Shown here: piece by piece, positions 36,159 to 44,849 of the stretch
Layout: each line of letters begins with the position of its first letter
Position numbering within the stretch: position 1 is the stretch's first letter
Source of the DNA: Streptococcus suis
GTDB lineage: Bacteria; Bacillota; Bacilli; Lactobacillales; Streptococcaceae
Assembly: GCA_022354845.1 (NCBI GenBank)
Contig: CP031970.1
Location: 558,001 to 622,000, forward strand
Direction: 5' to 3'
DNA length: 64,000 nucleotides
The notes under the pieces: generated by a model
Told to the model about the DNA's origin: nothing
The model's database searches: none
What the model saw: only the letters and a program-made list of their open reading frames with translations
Position numbers and translations under genes: made by a program

Positions 36159-37465
36159 GAAGAAAGGTCTCCTATGTTAAAATGATCATTATGTATATAG
36201 CTAAGGAAAGTAGCATTTTGTTCGGCAAATATACCTGTATCCACTAACATTTCTTTTGGGAAATAAAATCGGCTGTCGCCATGGATAGTCCCAGATAGGG
36301 AGTGGACAATTGGTGATAGAGTAGAAAGCTCTACCAAACTTTCGTCTTTACGATAGATTTCAATTTGTGTTCGTTTCTTTTCGGCATTTGGTCTGTATAT
36401 ATCATAAGGCAAATCAAAATTATGGTGGATTGCGGTATAGTATTCTGGATCAAAACCTACTTCAGCGACAATACTTCGTAGAATATCCAACTGATTTTCT
36501 TGATTGCTCTTAAATGTAATAGATTTAAATACCTTTCGATTGATATATCGTTGTGCTAAATCAGATAAAATACGGTCAGGGCCATCTATCCAAGACTGAA
36601 AATAGGTGTTCATCACGCCATCATCAAGTGCGAGATAGTCTGTTAGACGAATACGATGTTCAAAGAATGGCAAGAGGCGAGGGGAAGTGCGCGCAAAGAA
36701 GTCTTGCTCGCTAGTATACAGAAGTTTTGCCCGATTGAGTAAGTTTTGTAACAAAACCTCCATTGAGCGACTAGCTGGATGGAAATAGACTTGCATATAC
36801 ATTTGGTATCGACTGAGTACGTAATCCTCAACCGCATGCATACCAGATTCTTTAAAGGCAATGCCATTTTCTGTAGGACGAATAACACGCAATATTCTAG
36901 TCAGGTCAAATTCACCGTAGCTGGCACCTGTAAAATATGAATCTCGTAGCAGATAATCCATGCGGTCAACGTCAATTTGACTAGAAATCAATTGAACGAC
37001 CTGTTTATTTGGGTAAGTATGGTTAATCACACTAGCTACTCTTTCTGGAAAATCAGGGGATACTTGCTTCAGTAATGCATTGATTTCAGTTTCAGGGCTA
37101 GTTATGATAGTGCACGTCATTTCCTCATGGTCAGTATCAAATAGGCGCTCAAAGGTATGAGAATAAGCACCATGACCAACGTCATGTAATAGAGCCGCAA
37201 TCATGGTCAAAAGTGATTCATTTGAATCCCAAGTATCTGGGTATTTATCTTCAAATTTTTGAGTGATTCTTCTGGCAATTTCATAGGCACCGAGACAATG
37301 TGAAAAGCGACTATGCTCACCACCATGGAAGGTATAGGAAGTTGTTCCTAACTGCTTGATGCGTCGTAGTCGTTGAAATTCTTTTGTATTAATCAGATGA
37401 TAAATAAGTTCTTGCTCGACGTGAACATAGTTGTGAACGGGGTCACGAAATACTTTTTCAATCAT
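36155..37465 (-). CDS. HD-domain phosphohydrolase (dNTPase-like, YwfO family)
   Basis: The 436-residue protein has the HD metal site HSRFSHCLGAYEIA (about 51-64) and LLHDVGHGAYSHTFERL (about 91-107), the SAMHD1/dGTPase-like arrangement. YwfO-type relatives hydrolyse deoxynucleoside triphosphates. It opens with MIEKVFRDPVHNYVHV, typical of the family. It is divergent from the TauE/SafE gene and coupled to the Cof hydrolase gene downstream, so both may serve nucleotide or phosphate-ester clean-up. Confidence 0.9.
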   Translation of the reverse strand: MIEKVFRDPVHNYVHVEQELIYHLINTKEFQRLRRIKQLGTTSYTFHGGEHSRFSHCLGAYEIARRITQKFEDKYPDTWDSNESLLTMIAALLHDVGHGAYSHTFERLFDTDHEEMTCTIITSPETEINALLKQVSPDFPERVASVINHTYPNKQVVQLISSQIDVDRMDYLLRDSYFTGASYGEFDLTRILRVIRPTENGIAFKESGMHAVEDYVLSRYQMYMQVYFHPASRSMEVLLQNLLNRAKLLYTSEQDFFARTSPRLLPFFEHRIRLTDYLALDDGVMNTYFQSWIDGPDRILSDLAQRYINRKVFKSITFKSNQENQLDILRSIVAEVGFDPEYYTAIHHNFDLPYDIYRPNAEKKRTQIEIYRKDESLVELSTLSPIVHSLSGTIHGDSRFYFPKEMLVDTGIFAEQNATFLSYIHNDHFNIGDLSS

Positions 37466-37564
37466 ACTTTCATTATAGCAGAAAAAGCTAATATTTTCCT
37501 TATTTTTCTAAAACACAAGGATATTGTTATGTACCAAGTCTTCTTTTTTCAGTATAATGGAGGA

Positions 37565-38455
37565 ATGAAATATCAATTAATATTATGGGCCATCCAAATA
37601 CTCATTATCGGTTTGATTATTTGGATGCTCTTTACCATTTTATCTTATGCAAAAAAACATAAGATTTCTCTAACTGAAAAATTTTGGACAGGATTTGGCA
37701 TTGGGTATGTCACAGATCTGCTAGACACCTTGGGGATTGGTACATTTGCGACGACTACAACCATGTTTAAGCTAACAAAGTTGGTGGAGGATGACCGAAG
37801 AATTCCAGCCACGATGACAACAGCTCATATTATCCCAGTCTTAGTAGAAGCCTTGCTTTTTATAACAATTGTCGAGGTTGACATTGTGACACTTATTGCA
37901 ATGGCAGCGGCAGCTTTTACTGGAGCGTTTGTTGGGGCAAAGGTTACTCAGACCTGGAATACTCAGAAGGTACAACGGATTTTGGGGATTTTACTTGTGC
38001 TTGCAGCAGGTTTCATGGTTTATCGTATGTTAACCAATCCGGGTGCGGACCTGACAAATGAAGTGAGGGGCTTAACAGGGTTGAAATTAGCACTTGGGAT
38101 GGTCTTTGACTTCATGGTAGGGATGTTGATGAGTATGGGACTTGGGAACTATGCACCGGAATTAATCTTCTTCTCATTGATGGGAATCAGTCCCGCTGTT
38201 GCTCTTCCTGTTATGATGCTTAATGCTGCTATGATTATGACAGCTGGTGCCAAGCAGTTTATCCAATCTGGTCGAGTCAATTGGCCTGGTGTACCTGGGA
38301 TTATCGTCGGTGGGGTATTAGGTGTTCTGACAGCAGCCTTTTTCCTGTCAAATTTAGATATAAACCATTTGAAAATTTTGGTAGTTTTCATTGCTTCCTA
38401 TACAGGATTTACATTATTGCGCTCGTCCTTTGTTCCAAGAATAAATAAAGAGTAG
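37565..38455 (+). CDS. TauE/SafE family anion exporter
   Basis: The 296-residue membrane protein has about eight helices. The GFGIGYVTDLLDTLGIGTFATTT region (about 39-62) and the second half VGMLMSMGLGNYAPELIFFSLMG (about 183-205) are the two repeats of the family. Members export sulfite, sulfoacetate or other organosulfur anions. I chose ATG 37565; an in-frame ATG at 37529 with aagg upstream would add 12 residues. A TATAAT ends six bases before ATG 37565, so the mRNA may be nearly leaderless. The DUF1934 gene follows after nine bases. Confidence 0.82.
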   Translation: MKYQLILWAIQILIIGLIIWMLFTILSYAKKHKISLTEKFWTGFGIGYVTDLLDTLGIGTFATTTTMFKLTKLVEDDRRIPATMTTAHIIPVLVEALLFITIVEVDIVTLIAMAAAAFTGAFVGAKVTQTWNTQKVQRILGILLVLAAGFMVYRMLTNPGADLTNEVRGLTGLKLALGMVFDFMVGMLMSMGLGNYAPELIFFSLMGISPAVALPVMMLNAAMIMTAGAKQFIQSGRVNWPGVPGIIVGGVLGVLTAAFFLSNLDINHLKILVVFIASYTGFTLLRSSFVPRINKE

Positions 38456-38464
38456 GAGGAACAC

Positions 38465-38851
38465 ATGCATATTCGATTACAAAATGAAATTGATTTAGAT
38501 GGACAGGTTGAAATCATTGATCAGCGATTTCAAGTAGAAGTTAAGGAAAAAGATGGGCATCTTTATCTAGTTTTCGTAAATGACGAGGCAGAAAAAGTTG
38601 TTATCAAATGTGATGACGAGGAACTTGTCATGACACGTTTTTCAACTCCTAAGTCTATCATGCGATTTATTTCTAACAAAGAGGCTATTGTGACCATTCC
38701 CACACCGATGGGGATTCAGCATTTTGTAACCAATACTAAAAATTATCAACTGAATCGCTCGGAACAACACTTGCGTCTGCAATATGATTTAATGGGATTG
38801 GAAAATCAACAGCGGTTTGCTTCCTATGATATGGCGATTTCATGGAAATAA
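38465..38851 (+). CDS. DUF1934 (YwiB-like) protein
   Basis: The 128-residue soluble protein is made of beta strands in a calycin-like fold, as in B. subtilis YwiB. The family pattern KSIMRFISNKEAIVTIPTPMGIQHFVTNTKNYQL (about 63-96) is present. Its biochemical role is unknown. aggagg lies just before ATG 38465, and the gene is nine bases after the exporter gene, in one operon. Confidence 0.85.
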   Translation: MHIRLQNEIDLDGQVEIIDQRFQVEVKEKDGHLYLVFVNDEAEKVVIKCDDEELVMTRFSTPKSIMRFISNKEAIVTIPTPMGIQHFVTNTKNYQLNRSEQHLRLQYDLMGLENQQRFASYDMAISWK

Positions 38852-38898
38852 GTCGGGAAAAATTGTCATATGATTCTATTTTTTTAAGAAAATATTTC

Positions 38899-38926
38899 TT
38901 GAATTCCTGAGGATTTTTGGTATAAT
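38899..38926 (+). promoter_or_regulatory. Promoter of the riboswitch-controlled ATPase
   Basis: TTGAAT (38899-38904), 16-bp spacer, TATAAT (38921-38926) with an extended -10 TGG. Transcription would begin right before the riboswitch. Confidence 0.75.
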
Positions 38927-38933
38927 AGAAATC

Positions 38934-39023
38934 AAATCGAGGGAGTAGCTAGCGGATTCATCCGTGATATTGTCGTCAATCCGACTTGTTTCCGGCAATA
39001 TATTAAATAGCGAGACTTGTTTT
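38934..39023 (+). ncRNA. yybP-ykoY manganese riboswitch
   Basis: The sequence opens with GGGAGTAGC, continues with a GGATTCATCC hairpin, then TATTGTCGTCAAT, CCGGCAATAT and TAGCGAGAC. These blocks match the crystallised Lactococcus yybP-ykoY RNA in order (GGGGAGUAGC, GUCGUCAAU, CCGGC, UAGCAAGAC). P1 forms from AAATCGAG and CTTGTTTT. In streptococci this Mn2+-sensing RNA controls a P-type ATPase gene, as here. Confidence 0.88.
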
Positions 39024-39054
39024 AGAACCTGTCTTCGCAAGTAAGGTATTTTTA

Positions 39055-39200
39055 GATAAGAGATAGTTTTTTGTCTATCAAGGCAGTTTTTTTGAAGGAA
39101 TACTGACTGTATTTCTAAAAAAACTAACGATGAGCGACGGAAAACTAGCCTTAGATAGAGGTGACGAGCTGTGAAGAGAGGTTCTCATTAAACAGGTCTC
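39055..39200 (+). repeat. Structured leader repeat, copy A
   Basis: About 145 bp of this leader are clearly similar to 45975-46130. P1 pairs TAGTTTTTTGTC (39064-39075) with GACGGAAAACTA (39136-39147). An inner hairpin pairs AGGAATAC with GTATTTCT around a TGACT loop (39096-39116). It lies between the riboswitch and the terminator of the ATPase leader. Confidence 0.7.
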
Positions 39201-39209
39201 TTTTTTTAT
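39172..39209 (+). terminator. Terminator in the ATPase leader
   Basis: AAGAGAGGT pairs with the ACAGGTCTCTT side, followed by seven T's, about 40 bases before the start codon. It is the likely output of the riboswitch. Confidence 0.65.
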
Positions 39210-39245
39210 TTGTTAGTAAAAAAGGGACCGAGAAGGAGAAGGAAA

Positions 39246-41930
39246 TTGTCAAAAGAACAAAAACGCGATTTGTTTTATACACAGAGCGAAGAGCAAGTAT
39301 TGTCAAGCATGGGGTCTTCTTTAGACGGTTTGTCTAGTGATGAGGCAAGCAAACGTCTAGCAGACTATGGTCGTAACGAATTGGAAGAGGGTGAAAAGCG
39401 TACCCTTCTAGCTAAATTCTTAGATCAGTTCAAAGACTTGATGATTATTATTTTGATTGCTGCATCTATCTTGACGGTGATTACAGAAGGCTCTCACGGT
39501 TTGACGGATGCCATCATCATCTTGGCCGTAGTTGTTTTGAACGCTGCTTTTGGTGTTTATCAAGAAGGTCAAGCAGAGGCGGCCATTGAAGCGCTGAAAA
39601 ACATGTCAAGTCCAGTGGCGCGTGCGCTTCGTGACAACCATGTAGTCGAAGTGGATTCTAAAGACTTAGTACCAGGGGACATCGTTTTGCTTGAAGCAGG
39701 TGATGTTGTCCCAGCTGATATGCGTTTGTTGGAAGCTAACTCCCTCAAAATTGAAGAGGCAGCTCTTACAGGTGAATCTGTACCGGTTGATAAAGATTTA
39801 TCAGCAGTTCTAGCAGAAGATGCACCGATCGGTGACCGTGTTAATATGGCCTACCAAAACTCAAACGTTACCTATGGTCGTGGTTTGGGTGTTGTAACGA
39901 ATACTGGTATGTATACTGAAGTTGGTCACATCGCCGGAATGCTGGCTAACGCTGATGAAACAGACACACCGTTGAAACAAAATCTGAACCAATTGTCCAA
40001 GGTATTGACCTATGCCGTTCTTGCAATTGCTGCCATTACTATGGCTGTTTCAGTTTTTGTACGTGGTGAAGGAATCATGCAAGCCCTTATGACATCTGTT
40101 GCCCTTGCGGTTGCAGCCATTCCTGAAGGTTTGCCTGCCATTGTAACAGTTGTCCTTTCACTTGGTACTCAAGTATTGGCTAAACGGAACTCTATCATTC
40201 GTAAATTGCCAGCCGTTGAGACTCTTGGTTCAACTGAAATCATTGCATCAGATAAGACTGGTACATTGACCATGAACCAAATGACTGTTGAGAAAGTCTA
40301 TACAAACGGTCAATTGATTGATGCTAAAGAAGCTTTGGATGCAAGCAATACAACGCTTCGTGTTATGAACTTTGCCAACGATACAAAAGTTGACCCAACA
40401 GGCAAATTGATTGGTGATCCAACTGAAACGGCACTTGTTCAATTTGGTTTGGATCAAAACTTTGACGTTCGTGAAGTATTGGTTTCTGAGCCTCGTGTGG
40501 CAGAATTACCATTTGACTCAACACGTAAGTTGATGTCAACAGTTCACCAACAAGCTGCAGGTAATTTCTTTGTAGCTGTCAAAGGTGCTCCAGACCAGTT
40601 ATTGAAACGTGTAACGCAAATCGAAGAAAATGGAACAATCCGTCCAATCACAGATGCAGATAAAAAGGCTATTCTTGCGACTAACAAGGACTTGGCTAAA
40701 CAAGCACTTCGTGTCTTGATGATGGCTTACAAGTATGTAGATGATGTGCCTACTATGGAATCAGACATTGTTGAAAATGATCTTGTCTTCTCAGGCTTGG
40801 TTGGTATGATTGACCCTGAGCGTCCTGAAGCGGCTGAAGCAGTCCGTGTTGCTAAGGAAGCTGGCATCCGTCCAATCATGATTACTGGTGACCACCAAGA
40901 TACTGCTGAAGCAATTGCGAGACGTCTTGGTATTATTGATCCAAATGATACTGAAGACTATGTATTCACAGGTGCTGAGCTCAATGAGTTGACAGATGAA
41001 GAATTCCAAAAAGTTTTCAAACAATATTCAGTTTATGCTCGTGTTTCCCCAGAACACAAGGTTCGTATTGTAAAAGCATGGCAAAACGAAGGCAAGGTCG
41101 TTGCTATGACTGGTGATGGTGTGAATGATGCGCCATCTCTTAAGACTGCTGATATCGGTATTGGGATGGGTATTACGGGTACAGAAGTTTCTAAAGGTGC
41201 ATCTGATATGGTTCTTGCAGATGACAACTTTGCTACTATCATCGTAGCGGTTGAAGAAGGACGTAAGGTCTTCTCAAATATTCAAAAGACAATTCAGTAC
41301 CTTTTGTCAGCAAATACTGCAGAAGTATTGTGTATTTTCCTTGCAACTCTCTTTGGTTGGGATGTACTTGATCCAGTTCACCTGTTATGGATTAACTTGG
41401 TAACGGATACTCTTCCAGCTATTGCCCTTGGTGTTGAACCAGCTGAACCTGGTGTGATGCAACACAAGCCTCGTGGACGTAACTCAAGTTTCTTCTCAGG
41501 CGGTGTTATGAGTTCTATTATTTACCAAGGAATTCTTCAAACTGCGTTAGTTTTAGGTGTATATGGTTTTGCGCTACTTTTCCCTGAACATAGCACATAT
41601 GAAGAAATCCATGCAGATGCGTTGACTTTGTCTTACTTGACTCTTGGTTTGATTCAATTGGTGCATGCATTTAACGTGAAATCAGTGTATCAATCAATCT
41701 TCACAGTTGGACCATTTAAAAACAGACTCTTTAACTGGTCTATCGTGGCAGCCTTCTTGCTACTAATGGCAACGATTGTCATTCCAGGATTTAATACATT
41801 CTTCCATGTGACACATCTAAGTGTGACACAATGGTTAGTAGCAATCATTGGTTCAGGCCTTATGATTGTTATTGTAGAGATTGTTAAATTTGTTCAACGT
41901 AAGATGGGATTGGATGAAAAAGCTATCTAA
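39246..41930 (+). CDS. caxP: P-type cation-transporting ATPase (Ca2+/Mn2+ exporter, PacL/CaxP-like)
   Basis: This membrane pump of 894 residues belongs to the P2A group. Markers in order: LTGESVPVDKD in the actuator domain (about 175-185), the membrane motif PEGLPAIVTVVLSLG (about 294-308), the phosphorylated Asp in DKTGTLTMNQM (about 337-347), and the hinge MTGDGVNDAPSLKTADIGIGMG (about 620-641). A TTG at 39246 with aaggag seven bases upstream is the likely start. The yybP-ykoY riboswitch indicates induction by Mn2+. The pneumococcal counterpart was named CaxP or MgtA in different studies, so the symbol is tentative. Confidence 0.92.
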   Translation: MSKEQKRDLFYTQSEEQVLSSMGSSLDGLSSDEASKRLADYGRNELEEGEKRTLLAKFLDQFKDLMIIILIAASILTVITEGSHGLTDAIIILAVVVLNAAFGVYQEGQAEAAIEALKNMSSPVARALRDNHVVEVDSKDLVPGDIVLLEAGDVVPADMRLLEANSLKIEEAALTGESVPVDKDLSAVLAEDAPIGDRVNMAYQNSNVTYGRGLGVVTNTGMYTEVGHIAGMLANADETDTPLKQNLNQLSKVLTYAVLAIAAITMAVSVFVRGEGIMQALMTSVALAVAAIPEGLPAIVTVVLSLGTQVLAKRNSIIRKLPAVETLGSTEIIASDKTGTLTMNQMTVEKVYTNGQLIDAKEALDASNTTLRVMNFANDTKVDPTGKLIGDPTETALVQFGLDQNFDVREVLVSEPRVAELPFDSTRKLMSTVHQQAAGNFFVAVKGAPDQLLKRVTQIEENGTIRPITDADKKAILATNKDLAKQALRVLMMAYKYVDDVPTMESDIVENDLVFSGLVGMIDPERPEAAEAVRVAKEAGIRPIMITGDHQDTAEAIARRLGIIDPNDTEDYVFTGAELNELTDEEFQKVFKQYSVYARVSPEHKVRIVKAWQNEGKVVAMTGDGVNDAPSLKTADIGIGMGITGTEVSKGASDMVLADDNFATIIVAVEEGRKVFSNIQKTIQYLLSANTAEVLCIFLATLFGWDVLDPVHLLWINLVTDTLPAIALGVEPAEPGVMQHKPRGRNSSFFSGGVMSSIIYQGILQTALVLGVYGFALLFPEHSTYEEIHADALTLSYLTLGLIQLVHAFNVKSVYQSIFTVGPFKNRLFNWSIVAAFLLLMATIVIPGFNTFFHVTHLSVTQWLVAIIGSGLMIVIVEIVKFVQRKMGLDEKAI

Positions 41931-42035
41931 TATAGTTATTCAGCTTATCTTTTATTACTTCGTTAACTCGCCTTGCCGTACTTCAGTACAGCCTGTGACT
42001 CGTTGCCTTGTACTAAAAGCAAACTGAAGACTATA
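41931..42035. repeat. Intergenic repeat with TATAGT inverted ends
   Basis: A 105-bp unit has inverted ends TATAGTTATTCAG (41931-41943) and CTGAAGACTATA (42024-42035). On the minus strand it contains TACGGCAAGGCGA, a boxC-like core. Related ends occur at 56162-56328. Confidence 0.65.
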
Positions 42036-42043
42036 TCATTTGA

Positions 42044-42078
42044 AAAAGCTCAGATTTAGTGGTCTGAGCTTTTTTCTC
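42044..42078. terminator. Shared terminator, caxP / membrane protein
   Basis: AAAAGCTCAGA and TCTGAGCTTTT pair, with T's after it. Overlaps the 3' end of the minus-strand gene. Confidence 0.88.
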
Positions 42079-42445
42079 TACGGATAATGTATTTTGGAAA
42101 GATTAGTTGTCCTAACAAAGTAATGGCTAGTGCTAGTATGAGGAGGATGGTTTTGACAAGAGTTGGTAAGTCAAATAGAAAGACAATTGGAAGGATTGCC
42201 AGACTCAAATAGTAGAGAGTGAAGTATTTGCTGTTTTCCACTATTTGAACCCTATCGCCTTCTTTAACTTGAATGGCTGACTTTTTATCCCCTCGAACGC
42301 TTAGTGAAACAGACGCTTGTGTAATTGGTAAGCTTAGAATTTTACCTTGAGTAACTGTCCCAGCAATTTTTCCATCTACCAGAAGTGGAAGTTTTTGGGA
42401 GGATAGTTGTTTGATAGGTTTTGGATAATCAATAATAACTCTCAT
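42056..42445 (-). CDS. Membrane protein of unknown function, 129 aa
   Basis: I do not recognise a named family. Residues about 1-70 are a soluble beta-rich region (RVIIDYPKPIKQL, LLVDGKIAGTVTQGKIL, VSLSVRGDKKSAIQV). Two membrane helices follow (about 77-93 and 97-117), then a charged tail. aaggagg precedes ATG 42445, which I prefer to the in-frame ATG at 42496. Convergent with caxP. Confidence 0.75.
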   Translation of the reverse strand: MRVIIDYPKPIKQLSSQKLPLLVDGKIAGTVTQGKILSLPITQASVSLSVRGDKKSAIQVKEGDRVQIVENSKYFTLYYLSLAILPIVFLFDLPTLVKTILLILALAITLLGQLIFPKYIIRREKSSDH

Positions 42446-42581
42446 ATGAACCTCCTTGTAATCCAGTTTCATTATAGCAAAAAATGAAAAAAACATGCAA
42501 ATATATTCTGGAATGGTTGTCCTTTCAATGCTTGTTTGAGAAGAAAGAAACTGCTATAATTTTTATGAGGTGAGAAAGTAT

Positions 42582-43001
42582 ATGAATGATCTTCAGCAGT
42601 ATGTTTTTAGTAAAAGTAGTTATTTACCTTCAGATAAGTTGCTGATTCTTCAACAGGAGTTGGAAGATTTGGACGAAGGAGCCTTAAATGCTCTCATGAT
42701 GGTTGAAATGCGTCAGCCTCTAGTTGCTCTTATTTTAGCTATTTTTTTCGGTGAATTTGGAGTGGATCGGTTTTATGCTGGAAATAAGGGACTGGGGTTT
42801 GCAAAATTAATCACATTTATCATTTCGTTTGTAACGCTATTTATTTTGATAGGTTTCTTATTTTTTATTGGTTTGTACTTGTGGAAATTTATTGATTGTT
42901 TCTTTATTATGCGGGCTTGTAAGCAAGCGAATTTTGAACGATTGATGTTGCAAATCCATCAATATAAGACTTTTCAGTACAACAATAAGACTTTTTCATA
43001 A
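42582..43001 (+). CDS. TM2-domain membrane protein
   Basis: The 139-residue protein has a soluble N-terminal part (about 1-45) and a TM2 domain: helix 1 near 50-66, the conserved GVDRFYAGNKGLGFAKL loop with the DRF motif (about 64-80), and helix 2 near 82-105. TM2 proteins are of unknown function in bacteria. I start at ATG 42582, with gaggtgag upstream; a GTG at 42570 lies inside that ribosome site. Confidence 0.83.
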   Translation: MNDLQQYVFSKSSYLPSDKLLILQQELEDLDEGALNALMMVEMRQPLVALILAIFFGEFGVDRFYAGNKGLGFAKLITFIISFVTLFILIGFLFFIGLYLWKFIDCFFIMRACKQANFERLMLQIHQYKTFQYNNKTFS

Positions 43002-43158
43002 TGGGAATGAAAGGAGAGTTTGAAGAAACCTTCCTTCTTTACATATGCACACAACTGTAAAGGTGATGTAACATGTCTTGTGTTTTGTCATAGAAGTGAC
43101 ATTTTTTTAGCTTAATTTTATGGTATAATGATAAAATATGTCCGTGAGGAGAGGTGCT

Positions 43159-43647
43159 ATGAAGGATAAAAAGATGAGTCTATTTTTATTTATTACCTAC
43201 CTCCTTTTGCTTACGTGGGTGATTGTTTACAAAATGGACCTTTCCGTTTTGTATGGGCGTTATGAAAGTGGAAGTCTGAACCTCATCCCATTAGCAGGCA
43301 CAGCCGTTTATAATGGTGTATTAAATTATCCAGAAATACTATTCAATGTAATCAGTTTTATTCCATTTGGTATGTATATGGAGATGCTCTTTAGAAAGGC
43401 GTCTTGGTTTACAAATCTAGGCATAATCTTATTGGTTAGTCTTGTGTTTGAAGTGTGGCAGTTTGTTTTTTTATTGGGAATTGCTGACATTACTGATTTA
43501 TTAGCTAATGGATTTGGTGGTGCTATAGGGATTAATATTATGTATGTATTGACAAGTATCTGGAGAGAAAAGGCTTATTCACGTGTAAATATCCTTTGTT
43601 TGTCGGCAACTGTTTTTGTCATATTAATAACTTATTTAACTCTGTAA
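43159..43647 (+). CDS. VanZ-family membrane protein
   Basis: The 162-residue protein has four to five membrane helices. The VanZ pattern NLIPLAGTAVYN followed by NVISFIPFGMYMEML and VFEVWQFVFLLGIADITDLLANGFGGAIG covers about 41-125. VanZ relatives are linked to glycopeptide tolerance in enterococci, but most streptococcal copies have no known role. ATG 43159 has gagagg upstream; the in-frame ATG 43138 directly follows the -10 region. Confidence 0.85.
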   Translation: MKDKKMSLFLFITYLLLLTWVIVYKMDLSVLYGRYESGSLNLIPLAGTAVYNGVLNYPEILFNVISFIPFGMYMEMLFRKASWFTNLGIILLVSLVFEVWQFVFLLGIADITDLLANGFGGAIGINIMYVLTSIWREKAYSRVNILCLSATVFVILITYLTL

Positions 43648-43687
43648 GTCTTGCCAAATATGTCTGTGGTTTGCTAAAATGAAGATA

Positions 43688-44815
43688 ATGAATATAAAAG
43701 AAGAGGTTATTAAATTATCTAAGGAAATCGGAATCTCGAAGATTGGTTTTACGACTGCAGATGATTTTGATTACCTAGAGAAATCTTTACGAGCCAGTCA
43801 AGAGGAAGGGCGTTCGTCAGGTTTTGAACATAAGAACATTGAAGAAAGGATTCGTCCTAAACTCTCTTTGGAGTCTGCTAAGACGATTATTTCTATAGCC
43901 GTTGCTTATCCACGCCATCTGTCTACCAAGCCCCAGAAAACTGCATACAAACGTGGGAAGATTACCCCTAATTCATGGGGACTTGATTACCACTATATCT
44001 TGCAAGATAAGATGGAACGTTTGGCACGGGGAATTGAGAAACTAACGGATGGTTTGGAATACAAGGCTATGGTAGATACAGGAGCTTTGGTGGATACAGC
44101 GGTCGCTCGTCGTGCAGGAATTGGCTTTATCGGTAAGAATGGGCTGGTCATTTCTAAGGAATTTGGTTCCTATATGTTTCTAGGGGAATTAGTGACCAAC
44201 CTTGACATCGAACCAGATCAACCAGTAGATTACGATTGCGGTGACTGCAATCGCTGTGTTGCAGCATGTCCGACGTCTTGTCTATTAGGTGACACGACCA
44301 TGAATGCCCGTCGCTGTCTGTCCTTTCAGACCCAGGATAAGGGGATGATGGACTTGGAGTTTCGTAAGAAAATCAAGACGGTCATCTATGGTTGTGATAT
44401 CTGCCAGATTTGTTGTCCTTACAACAAGGGAATTTCAAGTCCACCTGTTGTAGAAATCGATCCAGATTTGGCCGAGCCGGAGTTAATTCCGTTCTTAGAG
44501 TTATCAAATGGACAATTTAAGGAAAAATTTGGCATGATTGCTGGCTCTTGGCGGGGGAAAAACATTCTCCAGCGCAATGCCATCATAGCCTTGGCCAATA
44601 GTAATGATCGCTCTGCTATTCCCAAACTCCTAGAAATTATTGATAAGAAGCAAAATCCAATCCACATGGCGACGGCAATCTGGGCTCTGGGACAGTTAGT
44701 GAAACAACCTAATGAAGAGATGATTGCTTTTATCGCAGGACTTTCGTCAGATAATGACGAAGTATTAGCGGAGCAAGCAGCCTTTCTCAACATGGTCAAG
44801 GACTTGCAAATGTGA
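43688..44815 (+). CDS. queG: Epoxyqueuosine reductase
   Basis: QueG makes queuosine from epoxyqueuosine in tRNA, the last step of the pathway; it needs a corrinoid cofactor and two 4Fe-4S clusters. Both cluster motifs are visible: CGDCNRCVAACPTSCLL (about 181-197) and YGCDICQICCPYN (about 235-247). The C-terminal HEAT-like repeats (about 300-370) bind tRNA. An extended -10 (TGCTAAAAT) ends at 43680, eight bases before ATG 43688, so the mRNA is probably leaderless. ATG 43679 (three more residues) is inside the -10 and less likely. tgt lies elsewhere in this window. Confidence 0.93.
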   Translation: MNIKEEVIKLSKEIGISKIGFTTADDFDYLEKSLRASQEEGRSSGFEHKNIEERIRPKLSLESAKTIISIAVAYPRHLSTKPQKTAYKRGKITPNSWGLDYHYILQDKMERLARGIEKLTDGLEYKAMVDTGALVDTAVARRAGIGFIGKNGLVISKEFGSYMFLGELVTNLDIEPDQPVDYDCGDCNRCVAACPTSCLLGDTTMNARRCLSFQTQDKGMMDLEFRKKIKTVIYGCDICQICCPYNKGISSPPVVEIDPDLAEPELIPFLELSNGQFKEKFGMIAGSWRGKNILQRNAIIALANSNDRSAIPKLLEIIDKKQNPIHMATAIWALGQLVKQPNEEMIAFIAGLSSDNDEVLAEQAAFLNMVKDLQM

Positions 44816-44849
44816 TATAATAAAGATTATGAATCAAAATGAGGTGTAT

